Below, in pieces: positions 10,292-18,293 of a DNA stretch of 64,000 nucleotides; the first letter of the stretch is position 1, and every line of letters starts with the position of its first letter. Source of the DNA: Streptomyces sp. NBC_01478 (GTDB lineage Bacteria > Actinomycetota > Actinomycetes > Streptomycetales > Streptomycetaceae); NCBI RefSeq assembly GCF_036227225.1, contig NZ_CP109444.1, forward strand, positions 6,491,501 through 6,555,500. The letters run 5' to 3'. Below the pieces are notes generated by a model. That model had not been told where the DNA came from and ran no database searches. It saw nothing but the letters and a program-made list of their open reading frames with translations. The position numbers were made by a program, and so were the translations under genes.

Positions 10292-11272
10292 TCACACGGT
10301 GGCGCTGACGTTCTCGTCGAGTACGAAACCGGGGTCGACCTGCGCCGCCAGGTCGGCTCCGGTGCGTTCGTTGCCCCAACTCTGCGCGTTCTTCAGGTGG
10401 AAGTGCACCGTCTGACGCGTGTAGCGCTCCCAGTCACGCAGTGCGTACGTCGCGTCGGCGGCGATCTCCAGCAGGCGCAGGGCGCGGCGGTTGGCGTCCT
10501 CCAGGAGCTCGAACCGGGGCGGCCGGCCCTTCTCCATGGCGCGCACCCAGTCCGAGTGCCCCACCGTCACGAGCAGGTCGTCCCCGACTTCGGCGCGGAG
10601 GAAGTCGAGGTCGTCCTGGCCCTGCACCTTGTTGCCGACGACCTTCAGGACGACCCCGAAGTCGCGGGCGTACTCCTTGTACTGGCGATAGACGGAGACC
10701 CCCTTCCGAGTCGGCTCGGCCACCAGGAACGTGATGTCGAAGCGGGTGAACATGCCGGAGGCGAAGGAGTCCGAGCCCGCCGTCATGTCCACCACGACGA
10801 ACTCGTCGCGCCCGTCCACCAGGTGGTTCAGGCACAGCTCCACCGCTCCCGTCTTGGAGTGGTAGCAGGAGACCCCCAGGTCGGCGTCCGTGAAGGGGCC
10901 CGTGACCATCAAACGGACGGCGCCGCCGTCGAGTTCCACCGGTCGCGCGCAGGCGTCGTAGACAGGATTGTTCTCACGCACCCGCAGCAGCCGGGAGCCC
11001 TCGCCGGGCGGGGTGGTCTTGATCATCGTGTCGGCGGAGGCGATGCGCGGGTTGGTGCCGCGCAGGTAGTTCTTGATCAGGGGGAGGTGTTCGCCGAGTG
11101 CGGGCAGTGCGGCGGCCTCCGCCTCGGCCAGGCCGAGGGCGGGGCCCAGGTGCTGGTTGATGTCGGCGTCGACGGCGACGACCGGCTGGGCGGTGGCCGC
11201 GAGGTGGCGGATGAACAGGGAGGACAGGGTGGTCTTCCCGCTGCCGCCCTTCCCGACGAAAGCAATTTTCAT
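10292..11272 (-). CDS. MRP/CooC-type P-loop ATPase
   Basis: This 326-residue protein has a deviant Walker A at its extreme N-terminus (KIAFVGKGGSGKTTLSSL), an Asp-rich AVDADINQHLG loop and FVVVDMTAGSDSF as Walker B. It belongs to the SIMIBI ParA/MinD/CooC group; CooC-like members load metal cofactors, but the partner here is unknown. No strong ribosome binding site precedes the ATG at 11272, or the GTG six bases upstream, so translation may be leaderless or start slightly further upstream. It is divergent from the Fic-like gene across about 100 bases and convergent with the lipoprotein gene. Confidence 0.8.
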   Translation of the reverse strand: MKIAFVGKGGSGKTTLSSLFIRHLAATAQPVVAVDADINQHLGPALGLAEAEAAALPALGEHLPLIKNYLRGTNPRIASADTMIKTTPPGEGSRLLRVRENNPVYDACARPVELDGGAVRLMVTGPFTDADLGVSCYHSKTGAVELCLNHLVDGRDEFVVVDMTAGSDSFASGMFTRFDITFLVAEPTRKGVSVYRQYKEYARDFGVVLKVVGNKVQGQDDLDFLRAEVGDDLLVTVGHSDWVRAMEKGRPPRFELLEDANRRALRLLEIAADATYALRDWERYTRQTVHFHLKNAQSWGNERTGADLAAQVDPGFVLDENVSATV

Positions 11273-11373
11273 GTTCACGAAGCGTAGTCGGGTCATAGCT
11301 CTAAGTGGCAGGTGTGCGTGAAGAAGACCACTCAATCGTGGAGCGCACCCCCGGGATGGCTACTGTCGTACTC

Positions 11374-12198
11374 ATGAGTACGACAGGTGCGACCGCCGAT
11401 CCGCTCGCGGCCCTGGGCACGCTGCCCACCGTGGCCGAGTCCGTCGAGTCCATGCGCAAGGCCGTGGACCGCGTCTACGGGCACCGGGTCATGCGGCGCC
11501 GGAGCAACGAGATCACCGCCGAGGCGGCACTGCGCGGCGCGCGTGGCTCGGCCGCGCTGTCCGGGGCCGACTGGGCACTCGAAGAGGTGCGCCGGCGTAC
11601 CGACTTCAGCGGCGACCCGGAGGCCCGCACGATGGGCGCGGCCCTGAGGCTGTCGGCCGAGGCGGGCCAACTGTTGTCCATCTGGCGGCAGTCGCCCCTC
11701 AGGGTGCTCGCCCGGCTGCATCTGGTGGCCGCCGCGAGCAACGGCGACGAGGTCGGACGGCCGAGGCAGCAGGGGGAGCCGGTCGACGAGCCGCTCGTCG
11801 AACTCCCGCTGCCCGGCGCGGCCGAGGTGTCCGCCCGCCTGGACGGACTCTCGGACCTGATCATCGCGGGCGGTTCGGCGCCGGCGCTGGTGACGGCCGC
11901 CGTCGTGCACGGCGAGCTGCTCGCCCTGCGGCCCTTCGCCTCCCGCAACGGCCTGGTCGCGCGCACGGCCGAGCGGATCGTCCTCATCGGCAGCGGCCTC
12001 GACCCGAAGTCCGTCTGCCCGGCGGAGGTCGGCCACGCCGAACTGGGGCGCGCGGCCTATCTGGCGGCGCTGGACGGGTACGTCTCCGGCACCCCGGAGG
12101 GCATGGCCGCCTGGATCGCGCACTGCGGCAGGGCGGTCGAGCTGGGGGCGCGCGAGTCGACGGCGGTGTGCGAGGCGCTCCAGCGCGGAGCCGCCTGA
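11374..12198 (+). CDS. Fic-like protein with degenerate active site
   Basis: A 274-residue alpha-helical protein. The segment LRPFASRNGLVAR has the spacing of the Fic motif HPFxxGNGRxxR, but the catalytic His is replaced by Arg and the Gly of GNGR by Arg, so AMP transfer is unlikely. Members of this group in streptomycetes have often been labelled oxidoreductase, for which I see no support such as a Rossmann fold. The ATG at 11374 is chosen; another in-frame ATG at 11356 is possible, and neither has a strong ribosome binding site. The gene is divergent from the ATPase gene, suggesting a shared control region. Confidence 0.7.
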   Translation: MSTTGATADPLAALGTLPTVAESVESMRKAVDRVYGHRVMRRRSNEITAEAALRGARGSAALSGADWALEEVRRRTDFSGDPEARTMGAALRLSAEAGQLLSIWRQSPLRVLARLHLVAAASNGDEVGRPRQQGEPVDEPLVELPLPGAAEVSARLDGLSDLIIAGGSAPALVTAAVVHGELLALRPFASRNGLVARTAERIVLIGSGLDPKSVCPAEVGHAELGRAAYLAALDGYVSGTPEGMAAWIAHCGRAVELGARESTAVCEALQRGAA

Positions 12199-12207
12199 CA
12201 GCGAAAT

Positions 12208-12226
12208 GGCCCTCTACTGGAGGGCC
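12208..12226 (+). terminator. Hairpin after Fic-like gene
   Basis: GGCCCTC (12208-12214) and GAGGGCC (12220-12226) pair perfectly around a 5-base loop, ten bases past the stop codon. The stem and position suggest a terminator for the Fic-like gene; there is no T-run. Confidence 0.55.
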
Positions 12227-12237
12227 GTTAAAGGGAT

Positions 12238-12265
12238 GCGGCGGTACGAGGATTCGTACCGCCGC
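12238..12265. terminator. Perfect 12-bp stem-loop
   Basis: Positions 12238-12249 and 12254-12265 are exact reverse complements (GCGGCGGTACGA / TCGTACCGCCGC) around a GGAT loop. It lies between convergent genes and directly follows the previous hairpin, so it is most simply a bidirectional terminator. A protein-binding palindrome cannot be excluded. Confidence 0.6.
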
Positions 12266-12545
12266 TGGCATGTTCAACCGGGTTACCAAGCGTCCTCGAA
12301 ATATTGCCCATCAGGTCGGGAACATTGCCCGTCGCCTGGTGCGGCTGGCCCGTAATCGACGGGTCGACGTCGCGTGGGTGCTCGGTGTTCATGCGCGGTC
12401 CGTGGGGCCAAATGCGTTATTAAGGTGATCCTTTCGGATGTCCTTGGTCTCGCGGGCCGTTGAATCCTTTGTACTCCAGCCCTGGAGGAAGCGGAACCCC
12501 TGGCCGCGCTTCTTTACTTTTACGTTCAAAGGGCTATCAACCGGT

Positions 12546-13379
12546 CTAAACGGTCGCCGCCTTGCGTCGGCTCGCGTACCAGACGAGCCCCGCCGTGGCC
12601 GCCGCGGCACCCACGGCCGCAGCCACGACCAGCGCCGGGCGGGGCGGTACGGAGAGCGCGGGCAGCCGCTGCTTGAGCCGGACGGGGCGGTTGAAGTCGA
12701 GAATCGGCCACCCGCGCGCGAGGGCCTCGCGACGCAGTGCGCGGTCCGGGTTCACGGCGTAGGGGTGGCCCACGGACTCGAGCATCGGTACATCGGTCGC
12801 GGAGTCGCTGTAGGCGTAGCAGCGGTCGAGGTCGTACCCCTCGGACTGGGCCAGCTCCTTGATCGCCTCGGCCTTCGTCGGGCCGTAGGCGTAGTACTCC
12901 ACCTCTCCGGTGAAGCAGCCGTCGTCGCCGACGACCATGCGGGTCGCCACCACCCGGTCCGCGCCCAGGAGTTCACCGATCGGCTCGACCACCTCGGCAC
13001 CGGACGTGGACACGATCACCACGTCACGGCCGGCCGTGTGGTGCTCCTCGATGAGGGAGGCGGCCTCGTCGTAGATGATCGGGTCGATCAGGTCGTGCAG
13101 CGTCTCGGCGACGATCTCCTTGACCTGCTGGACGTTCCAGCCGCGGCAGAGTGCGGACAGGTACTTGCGCATCCGCTCCATCTGGTCGTGGTCGGCGCCG
13201 CCGGTGAGGAAGACGAACTGCGCATAGGCGGTCCGCAGGGCGGCCCTGCGGTTGATCAGTCCGCCTTGGTAGAAGGACTTGCCGAAGGTGAGCGTGCTCG
13301 ACTTCGCAATGACCGTCTTGTCCAGGTCAAAGAAGGCTGCTGTGCGGGGCAAGGAGTGGCTTTCCACAACCCAGAGCAT
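12546..13379 (-). CDS. HAD-IB family phosphatase with C-terminal membrane anchor
   Basis: The 277-residue protein begins its HAD domain with FFDLDKTVI (nucleophile and acid/base aspartates, about residue 18), has the second motif as VIVSTSGAE, the lysine in YGPTKAEAIKEL and the acidic motif YSDSATDVPML. This is the phosphoserine-phosphatase-like HAD-IB pattern. After residue 240 a hydrophobic stretch (PALVVAAAVGAAAATAGLVWYA) ending in RRK suggests a C-terminal membrane anchor. The substrate is unknown. Close relatives in Streptomyces are often labelled morphological-differentiation-associated. It is transcribed away from the 6C RNA region; no strong ribosome binding site is seen at its ATG. 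Confidence 0.85.
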   Translation of the reverse strand: MLWVVESHSLPRTAAFFDLDKTVIAKSSTLTFGKSFYQGGLINRRAALRTAYAQFVFLTGGADHDQMERMRKYLSALCRGWNVQQVKEIVAETLHDLIDPIIYDEAASLIEEHHTAGRDVVIVSTSGAEVVEPIGELLGADRVVATRMVVGDDGCFTGEVEYYAYGPTKAEAIKELAQSEGYDLDRCYAYSDSATDVPMLESVGHPYAVNPDRALRREALARGWPILDFNRPVRLKQRLPALSVPPRPALVVAAAVGAAAATAGLVWYASRRKAATV

Positions 13380-13473
13380 AGGTGCAGCCCATTCGGCGTA
13401 AGGTGAGGCGCGTGGGTTTGCCTGAGAGGCCTCTCGGGTACACCATGGAAGTCACGGATCGTTCGCGACCGTG

Positions 13474-13624
13474 CTAACGCGGCCCGACTCCTCCCCCCCC
13501 GAGTCGGCCGTGAAGGCGACCCCCACTCTCCCCCCCGGTGGGGGTCGTCGCATGTCCGGACGCATTTTCCCTCCCTGCACGTGGTCGTGAGGCCATCCCG
13601 AGGCGGCTGGTGCCGCCTCTTTTT
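13474..13624 (+). ncRNA. 6C small RNA
   Basis: Two consecutive hairpins carry C-tracts in their loops, the hallmark of actinobacterial 6C RNA. Hairpin 1 pairs CCGACTC (13484-13490) with GAGTCGG (13501-13507) around a loop with eight consecutive C. Hairpin 2 pairs 13517-13526 with 13538-13547 (10 bp) around a loop containing seven C. A strong intrinsic terminator follows at 13600-13624. No protein reads through this stretch. The streptomycete version, which I recall as scr3559, has this same genomic setting. C-rich loops of this class are thought to pair with G-rich mRNA regions. The 5' end is approximate. Confidence 0.88.
13600..13624 (+). terminator. Intrinsic terminator of 6C RNA
   Basis: GAGGCGGC (13600-13607) pairs with GCCGCCTC (13612-13619) around TGGT, followed directly by five T. 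This is a textbook factor-independent terminator and it fixes the plus strand as the direction of the small RNA. Confidence 0.88.
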
Positions 13625-13963
13625 CATGCCCAGGGCTCGTCACCGTGTGTAGCTGGCGGACTGCGCTGTGGAACTCGCGCAGAGGCCGGTACAGGGGTCA
13701 CCGGTATGGGTGAAGGCGATATTCACAGGCCCTGAGTTGTCCACAGATTTCGACCAAGATCCACACGCTTTCCGCGATGCCCGCACTGTGATTCCAACGC
13801 GTCCTCGCTCGCGGCGAGTTCATGGCCGGTTCCGTTTGTCGGACGCGTTTGGCCGGTTTCTGTCGGCCGTGCATATGGAGGCCGGACACCGGTTTTCCGC
13901 ACGTTTGGGAATCGCGGGACCGCAGGGGCGACGCGAGAGACACAGCGATGGGGGATGGAGCAC
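13625..13963 (+). promoter_or_regulatory. Upstream region of ssd
   Basis: About 340 bases without a gene separate the small RNA terminator from ssd. It contains one perfect copy of the Streptomyces DnaA-box consensus TTGTCCACA at 13737-13745 and AT-richer DNA around it. I infer that the promoter of the ssd/tad operon lies here. I could not fix its boxes. Confidence 0.4.
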
Positions 13964-15067
13964 ATGGCCGGAACTGTCACACACGATCCGCCGCCCGCCA
14001 CCGGAGGGCGACAGGGCGGACCGCTGATCGTCACCGAGGACGCCGAACTCCTCGACGACCTGCTGCGCCTGTGCGCGGCGGCCGGCGCGACACCCGAGGT
14101 CCACCACGGGGTGCCGGAGCGCCAGGGCGGCTGGGAGACGGCGCCGCTCGTCCTGGTCGGCGACGACGCGGCCCGGCGGGTGCGCGGGGCCGCGCGCCGG
14201 CGCGGGGTGGTGCTGGTCGGCCGGGACCAGGACGACTCGGGGGTCTGGCGGCGCGCCGTCGAGATCGGCGCCGACCACGTCCTGATGCTTCCTGACGGCG
14301 AGCAGTGGCTGGTCGACCGCATCGCCGATGTGGCCGAGGGCGTCGGCCGCCCCGCGCTCACCGTCGGTGTCATCGGCGGCCGCGGCGGGGCCGGAGCGTC
14401 CACGCTCGCGTGCGCCCTCGCCGTCACCTCCGCGCGTGAGGGGCTGCGCACGCTCCTGGTGGACGCGGATCCCCTGGGCGGCGGACTCGACGTACTCCTC
14501 GGCGGCGAGAGCACCGAAGGCCTGCGCTGGCCCGCGTTCGCCGCCTCGCGCGGCCGGGTCGGCGGCGGCGCCCTGGAGGAGTCGCTCCCCGAGCTCCACT
14601 CGCTCCGGGTGCTCAGTTGGGACCGCGGCGACTGCGTCGCCATCCCGCCCCAGGCGGTGCGGGCGGTGCTCGCCGCGGCCCGACGGCGCGGCGGCACGGT
14701 CGTGGTCGACTTGCCCCGCCGCATCGACGACGGGGTCGCCGAGGCCCTCGCCCAACTCGATGTGGGCCTCCTGGTGGTCCCCGCCGAACTGCGCGCCGTG
14801 GCCGCGGCCGGACGGGTGGCGTCCGCGGTCGGCATGGTCCTGCGCGACCTGCGCGTGGCCGTACGCGGGCCGTACGCCCCCGGCCTGGACGACCGCGAGG
14901 TGTCCCGCCTGCTCGGCCTGCCACTGGCGGGCGAAGTGCCGCTCGAATCGGGCCTGTTGCGGCCGCACGAGGGCAAGGCACCGCCGGGGGCGGCCGGGAG
15001 GGGGCCGCTGGCGCGGTTCTGCCGGGAGTTCCTGGAGCGGGCGTTGGTCGAGGCGGGTGGCGTATGA
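13964..15067 (+). CDS. ssd: Ssd / CpaE-TadZ-like septum-site and pilus ATPase
   Basis: The 367-residue protein has an N-terminal receiver-like domain (IVTEDAELLDDLLRLC onward, to about residue 120) and a C-terminal MinD/ParA-type ATPase with a deviant Walker A in GVIGGRGGAGASTLACALA. The usual GKT is replaced by GAS, so nucleotide binding may be altered. Such proteins (Ssd, TadZ, CpaE) localise Tad/Flp pilus machinery or influence septation. It is first gene of the tad operon and its stop overlaps the cpaF start (ATGA at 15064-15067). ATG at 13964 follows GGAG; ATG at 13955 is an alternative. Confidence 0.85.
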   Translation: MAGTVTHDPPPATGGRQGGPLIVTEDAELLDDLLRLCAAAGATPEVHHGVPERQGGWETAPLVLVGDDAARRVRGAARRRGVVLVGRDQDDSGVWRRAVEIGADHVLMLPDGEQWLVDRIADVAEGVGRPALTVGVIGGRGGAGASTLACALAVTSAREGLRTLLVDADPLGGGLDVLLGGESTEGLRWPAFAASRGRVGGGALEESLPELHSLRVLSWDRGDCVAIPPQAVRAVLAAARRRGGTVVVDLPRRIDDGVAEALAQLDVGLLVVPAELRAVAAAGRVASAVGMVLRDLRVAVRGPYAPGLDDREVSRLLGLPLAGEVPLESGLLRPHEGKAPPGAAGRGPLARFCREFLERALVEAGGV

Positions 15068-16674
15068 GGCGGCTGGTGAAGGGTGCGGGGAATTCCGGGC
15101 GGGGCGGTGCGCTCTCCTCCCGGAGTGGTTCGGCGGGGAGCCTGGGGAGCGGTTTGCCTGGGCCTGCGGGGACGGGTGGTTCGGCGGGCGTGTTGAGGGG
15201 CGCGTCCTTGGTGGAGGGAGGTGCCGCGGCTGCGCGGAGGGGCGTGGCCTTTGCCGACGGAGGTTCGGTAGGTGTCCCGCCAGCTAGTGGGGCGGTCGGG
15301 CTGGAGCAGCCGGGGGCTTCGGGGCGGTGGGCTTCGGGGGCGAGCGGGGCGGCTGTCGGGCTTGAGCGGGTGCGGGATTCGGTGGGGGTTTCGGCTCGGT
15401 GGGCTTCGGATGAGATCCGGGCGAGCGGGGCTGTCGGGCCCGAGCGGGTGCGGGACTTGGCGGGTGCTCCGGGGCGGTGGGCTTCGCATGAGGTCGGGGC
15501 GAGCGGCGGGGCGGGGATGCCTGTCGGGCTGCTCGACGGTGTGCGGCGGTGGCTGGCCGAGAGCGGGGGTGAGCCGACGCCCGCGCGGGTGGCACAGGCG
15601 TTGCGGGAGCAGGGGAGGGTGCTGGGTGATGCCGAAGTGCTGGGCGCGGCCGAGCAGTTGCGGTCCGAGCTGGTGGGCAGCGGCCCGCTGGAGTCCCTGC
15701 TCGCCGACTCCTCGGTGACCGACGTCCTCGTGTCGGCCCCGGACCGGGTGTGGGTCGACCGGGGCGGCGGCCTGGAGCTGACCACCGTCTCCTTCCCGGA
15801 CGCGGCAGCCGTACGACGTCTCGCGCAGCGCCTGGCCGCGGTGGCCGGACGCCGACTGGACGACGCACGGCCCTGGGCCGACGCCCGGTTGCCAGACGGG
15901 ACCCGCCTGCACGCCGTACTGCCCCCGGTCGCCGTCGGCTGCACCTGTCTGTCACTGCGTGTCGTACGACCGCGTGCGTTCACGCTCGGCGAACTGGTGA
16001 CGGCGGGCACGGTGCCGCCGGGCGGGGACCGCATCCTGCGGGCGCTGATCGAGGCACGGCTCTCGTTCCTGATCAGCGGCGGCACCGGCAGCGGCAAGAC
16101 GACGCTGCTGAGCGCGTTGCTCGGACTGGTCGGGCCGGGTGAGCGGATCGTGCTCGCCGAGGACTCGGCCGAGTTGAAGCCGGACCATCCGCACGTCGTA
16201 CGGCTGGAGAGCCGACCCGCGAACCAGGAGGGCGCCGGGCTCGTCACGCTCCAGGACCTGGTCCGCCAGGCACTGAGGATGCGGCCGGACCGGCTGGTCG
16301 TCGGCGAGGTGCGCGGCCCGGAGGTCGTTCACCTGCTCGCCGCGCTCAACACGGGCCACGAAGGTGGCTGCGGGACCGTCCACGCGAACGCGGCGGCCGA
16401 TGTCCCCGCCCGCCTGGAGGCCCTGGGTACGGCCGCCGGCCTCGACCGGGCCGCGCTGCACAGCCAGTTGGCGGCCGCGCTGTCGGTGGTCCTGCACCTC
16501 GTACGGGACCGGGCCGGGCGGCGACGGATCGCCGAGGTCCATGTCCTGGAGCGGGACCCGTCGGGGCTGGTGCGGACGGTGCCGGCGCTGCGGTGGGGTG
16601 CGGAGGCGTTCGCGTATGAGCGGGGGTGGGAGCGGTTGCGGGGGTTGATTCGGAGTGGGGGTGACGGGGGTTAG
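15064..16674 (+). CDS. cpaF: CpaF/TadA-type secretion ATPase with repetitive N-terminus
   Basis: A 536-residue type II/IV secretion ATPase that would power Tad pilus or pseudopilus assembly at the membrane. The catalytic half (from about residue 160) contains Walker A SGGTGSGKTTLLSALL, the Asp box ERIVLAEDSAEL, Walker B region DRLVVGEVRGPEV and the His box GHEGGCGTVHAN. Residues 1-155 are unlike the usual family N-terminus: Gly/Ala/Ser/Arg-rich and containing an imperfect repeat of 24-26 residues, each copy with RWAS followed by GASG and ERVRD. Start at 15064 overlaps the ssd stop. The repeats appear to be a lineage-specific insertion and should not affect the ATPase core. Confidence 0.9.
   Translation: MRRLVKGAGNSGRGGALSSRSGSAGSLGSGLPGPAGTGGSAGVLRGASLVEGGAAAARRGVAFADGGSVGVPPASGAVGLEQPGASGRWASGASGAAVGLERVRDSVGVSARWASDEIRASGAVGPERVRDLAGAPGRWASHEVGASGGAGMPVGLLDGVRRWLAESGGEPTPARVAQALREQGRVLGDAEVLGAAEQLRSELVGSGPLESLLADSSVTDVLVSAPDRVWVDRGGGLELTTVSFPDAAAVRRLAQRLAAVAGRRLDDARPWADARLPDGTRLHAVLPPVAVGCTCLSLRVVRPRAFTLGELVTAGTVPPGGDRILRALIEARLSFLISGGTGSGKTTLLSALLGLVGPGERIVLAEDSAELKPDHPHVVRLESRPANQEGAGLVTLQDLVRQALRMRPDRLVVGEVRGPEVVHLLAALNTGHEGGCGTVHANAAADVPARLEALGTAAGLDRAALHSQLAAALSVVLHLVRDRAGRRRIAEVHVLERDPSGLVRTVPALRWGAEAFAYERGWERLRGLIRSGGDGG
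15322..15516 (+). repeat. In-frame 72-78 bp repeats inside cpaF
   Basis: The string CGGTGGGCTTCG starts at 15325, 15397 and 15475, marking imperfect repeat units of 72 and 78 bases plus a partial third unit. All lengths are multiples of three, so the reading frame is kept. Each unit encodes a segment with RWAS, GASG and, in the full units, ERVRD. Confidence 0.75.
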
Positions 16675-16803
16675 GGGGGTGAACTTCGGTGCGGGGGCGG
16701 GGTGATGAGGGCGTGTGTGGGCCTCCGCTGCGGCGAGTGGGAGTGGTGATGGACGTGCGTGCGGGTCGGGTGGCAGTGACAGCGAGTGGGAGTGGGAGTG
16801 GCG

Positions 16804-17676
16804 ATGAGTGTGGGGTTGGGTGACGTGTCGGTCGGGGTGGCCGCTCTGTGTATCGGGGCCCTGGTCTGGTCGATGGGTGGGCGGCAATCCGGGGTGCGGC
16901 GGGCGGAGTTGCTGTTCGCGGGTGGTGGGGCGGTGGGTGCCGGGCCGCCCTCGTGGGAGCGGGCCGTGGGCGAACTGCGGCGGATCCGGGGCCGGTTGCG
17001 GGCCGAGTGGTGGTCGCTGGGTGCCGGGGTGGTGCTGGCGGTGTTGGGGGCCTCGGTCATTCCGGTCGTCGCGGGGGCGGTCGGGGTGCCGTTGCTGCGC
17101 CGGGTGCGGCTGGCCGGGGAGGCGCGGCGGGCACGGGAGTTGCGCGGGGACGCGGTGATCGCGCTGTGCTCGGCGCTCGCCGGGGAGGTACGTGCCGGGC
17201 GGCAGCCGGGGGAGGCCTTGCTGCGGGCGGCGCGTGACTCCGGCGGGCTGGGTGAGGCGCAGGCCGGGGTGTTGGCGGCGGCGCGGTTCGGCGGGGATGT
17301 GCCGGGTGCGCTCACCTCGGCGGCACGACAGCCGGGCGGGGACGGCCTGTTGGGGCTGGCGGCGTGCTGGCGGGTCGCCGTGGACCAGGGAGCCGGGCTC
17401 GCGGCGGGACTGGACCGGCTCGAAGGGGCGTTGCGCGCCGACCGGGATCAACGGGCCGATCTCCGCGCCCAGTTGGCGGGGGCGCGGGCCACCGCGGTGA
17501 TGCTCGCCGGGTTGCCGGTGCTCGGGTTGTTGCTGGGCGCGGCGATGGGTGCGGATCCGTTGCGGGTGCTGCTGCACAGCGGGGCGGGGTTGGGGTGCCT
17601 GGTGGTCGGGGGGTTGCTGGAGGGCTTGGGGTTGTGGTGGGCGCTGCGGATCGTGCGGGGGGTGGAGACGGCGTGA
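16804..17676 (+). CDS. tadB: TadB-like inner-membrane assembly protein (T2SSF)
   Basis: The 290-residue protein has an N-terminal membrane segment, a central pair (about residues 75-100: LGAGVVLAVLGASVIPVVAGAVG), the T2SSF cytoplasmic region (CSALAGEVRAGRQPGEALLRAAR) and two C-terminal membrane segments with MLAGLPVLGLLLGAAMGADPL. This pattern is TadB/TadC, the platform proteins that work with CpaF. ATG at 16804 has GGGAGTGGC just upstream. It lies 129 bases after cpaF, through a GC-rich stretch, and is separated from tadC by an unusually long repetitive spacer. Confidence 0.85.
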   Translation: MSVGLGDVSVGVAALCIGALVWSMGGRQSGVRRAELLFAGGGAVGAGPPSWERAVGELRRIRGRLRAEWWSLGAGVVLAVLGASVIPVVAGAVGVPLLRRVRLAGEARRARELRGDAVIALCSALAGEVRAGRQPGEALLRAARDSGGLGEAQAGVLAAARFGGDVPGALTSAARQPGGDGLLGLAACWRVAVDQGAGLAAGLDRLEGALRADRDQRADLRAQLAGARATAVMLAGLPVLGLLLGAAMGADPLRVLLHSGAGLGCLVVGGLLEGLGLWWALRIVRGVETA

Positions 17677-17747
17677 GCGGGGGAGCGGTGGTCGCCGGTG
17701 GCGGAGGGGCACGGGCGGCGCCGGGGCCTTGGTGGCCTTGCTGGGGC

Positions 17748-18095
17748 GGGGTGGCCCGGGGGCGTGGTGGGCCGGCGGCCGGGGTTCGGGGTTGGTCGTG
17801 CCGGAGGTCGCGGTGGGTGTGTTGGTCCGGGGCGATATGAGGGCGCGGTGGGCCGGCGGCCAGATGCGGAGTTGGCGGTGCTGGGGTTTCGGTCGCGGTG
17901 TTGAGCCGGGGTGGCACGAGGGCGTCATCGGCCGGCGCGGGGCGTGATGGGTCGGCCGTGCGGAGGACGCGGTGGCGTCGGCGGGATCGGCGGGATCGGC
18001 GGGATCGGCGGTCGGGATGCGGGGGTGACCCGTGCCGGACGTCTCCGTGGCTCTACTGAGCCGGGGATGGCGCGAGGCCACGGGGGGCCAGCGGT
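17748..18095. repeat. Degenerate ~80-bp repeats between tadB and tadC
   Basis: The 617 bases between tadB and tadC hold no credible gene. A motif like GGGGTGGCACGAGGGCG followed by GGCCGGC starts at 17748, 17829 and 17908, with a weaker copy at 18063, giving a period near 80 bases. A second, short tandem (GCGGGATCG three times, 17981-18007) is embedded. Long frames across this stretch are by-products of the very high GC content. Confidence 0.65.
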
Positions 18096-18293
18096 CGGGA
18101 CTGGGACTGGGAGGTGCCAGAGGCCTCAACGCGATGCCGAATCAGAGCGTCACCAGGGCGTGATCGGCCCGCCGTTGGGATTCGGGGTCGGCGGGATTGA
18201 GGCGATCAGGTGCACGGCGATGGCTGGGAGAGGTGTGGGCGTGGGCGTGGTTGCGGAAGTGGAAGTCGGCCGGAGTCGGAGAGAGGAGGCGGC

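Larger units (their letters stand above)
12199..12545. other. Intergenic region between Fic-like and HAD genes
   Basis: About 350 bases between convergent genes, with two hairpins at its left end. The rest (12270-12545) is AT-richer than its neighbours. A 52-codon frame at 12270-12428 encodes a very basic peptide but has no ribosome binding site, so I do not call it a gene. Confidence 0.5.

Noticed and set aside
12270..12428. 52-codon basic frame after the stem-loop
   Set aside because: No ribosome binding site and no domain; it may be coincidence in the gap between convergent genes.
17677..18293. Long plus- and minus-strand frames between tadB and tadC
   Set aside because: They read through degenerate repeats and give Gly/Arg/Trp-rich low-complexity products.
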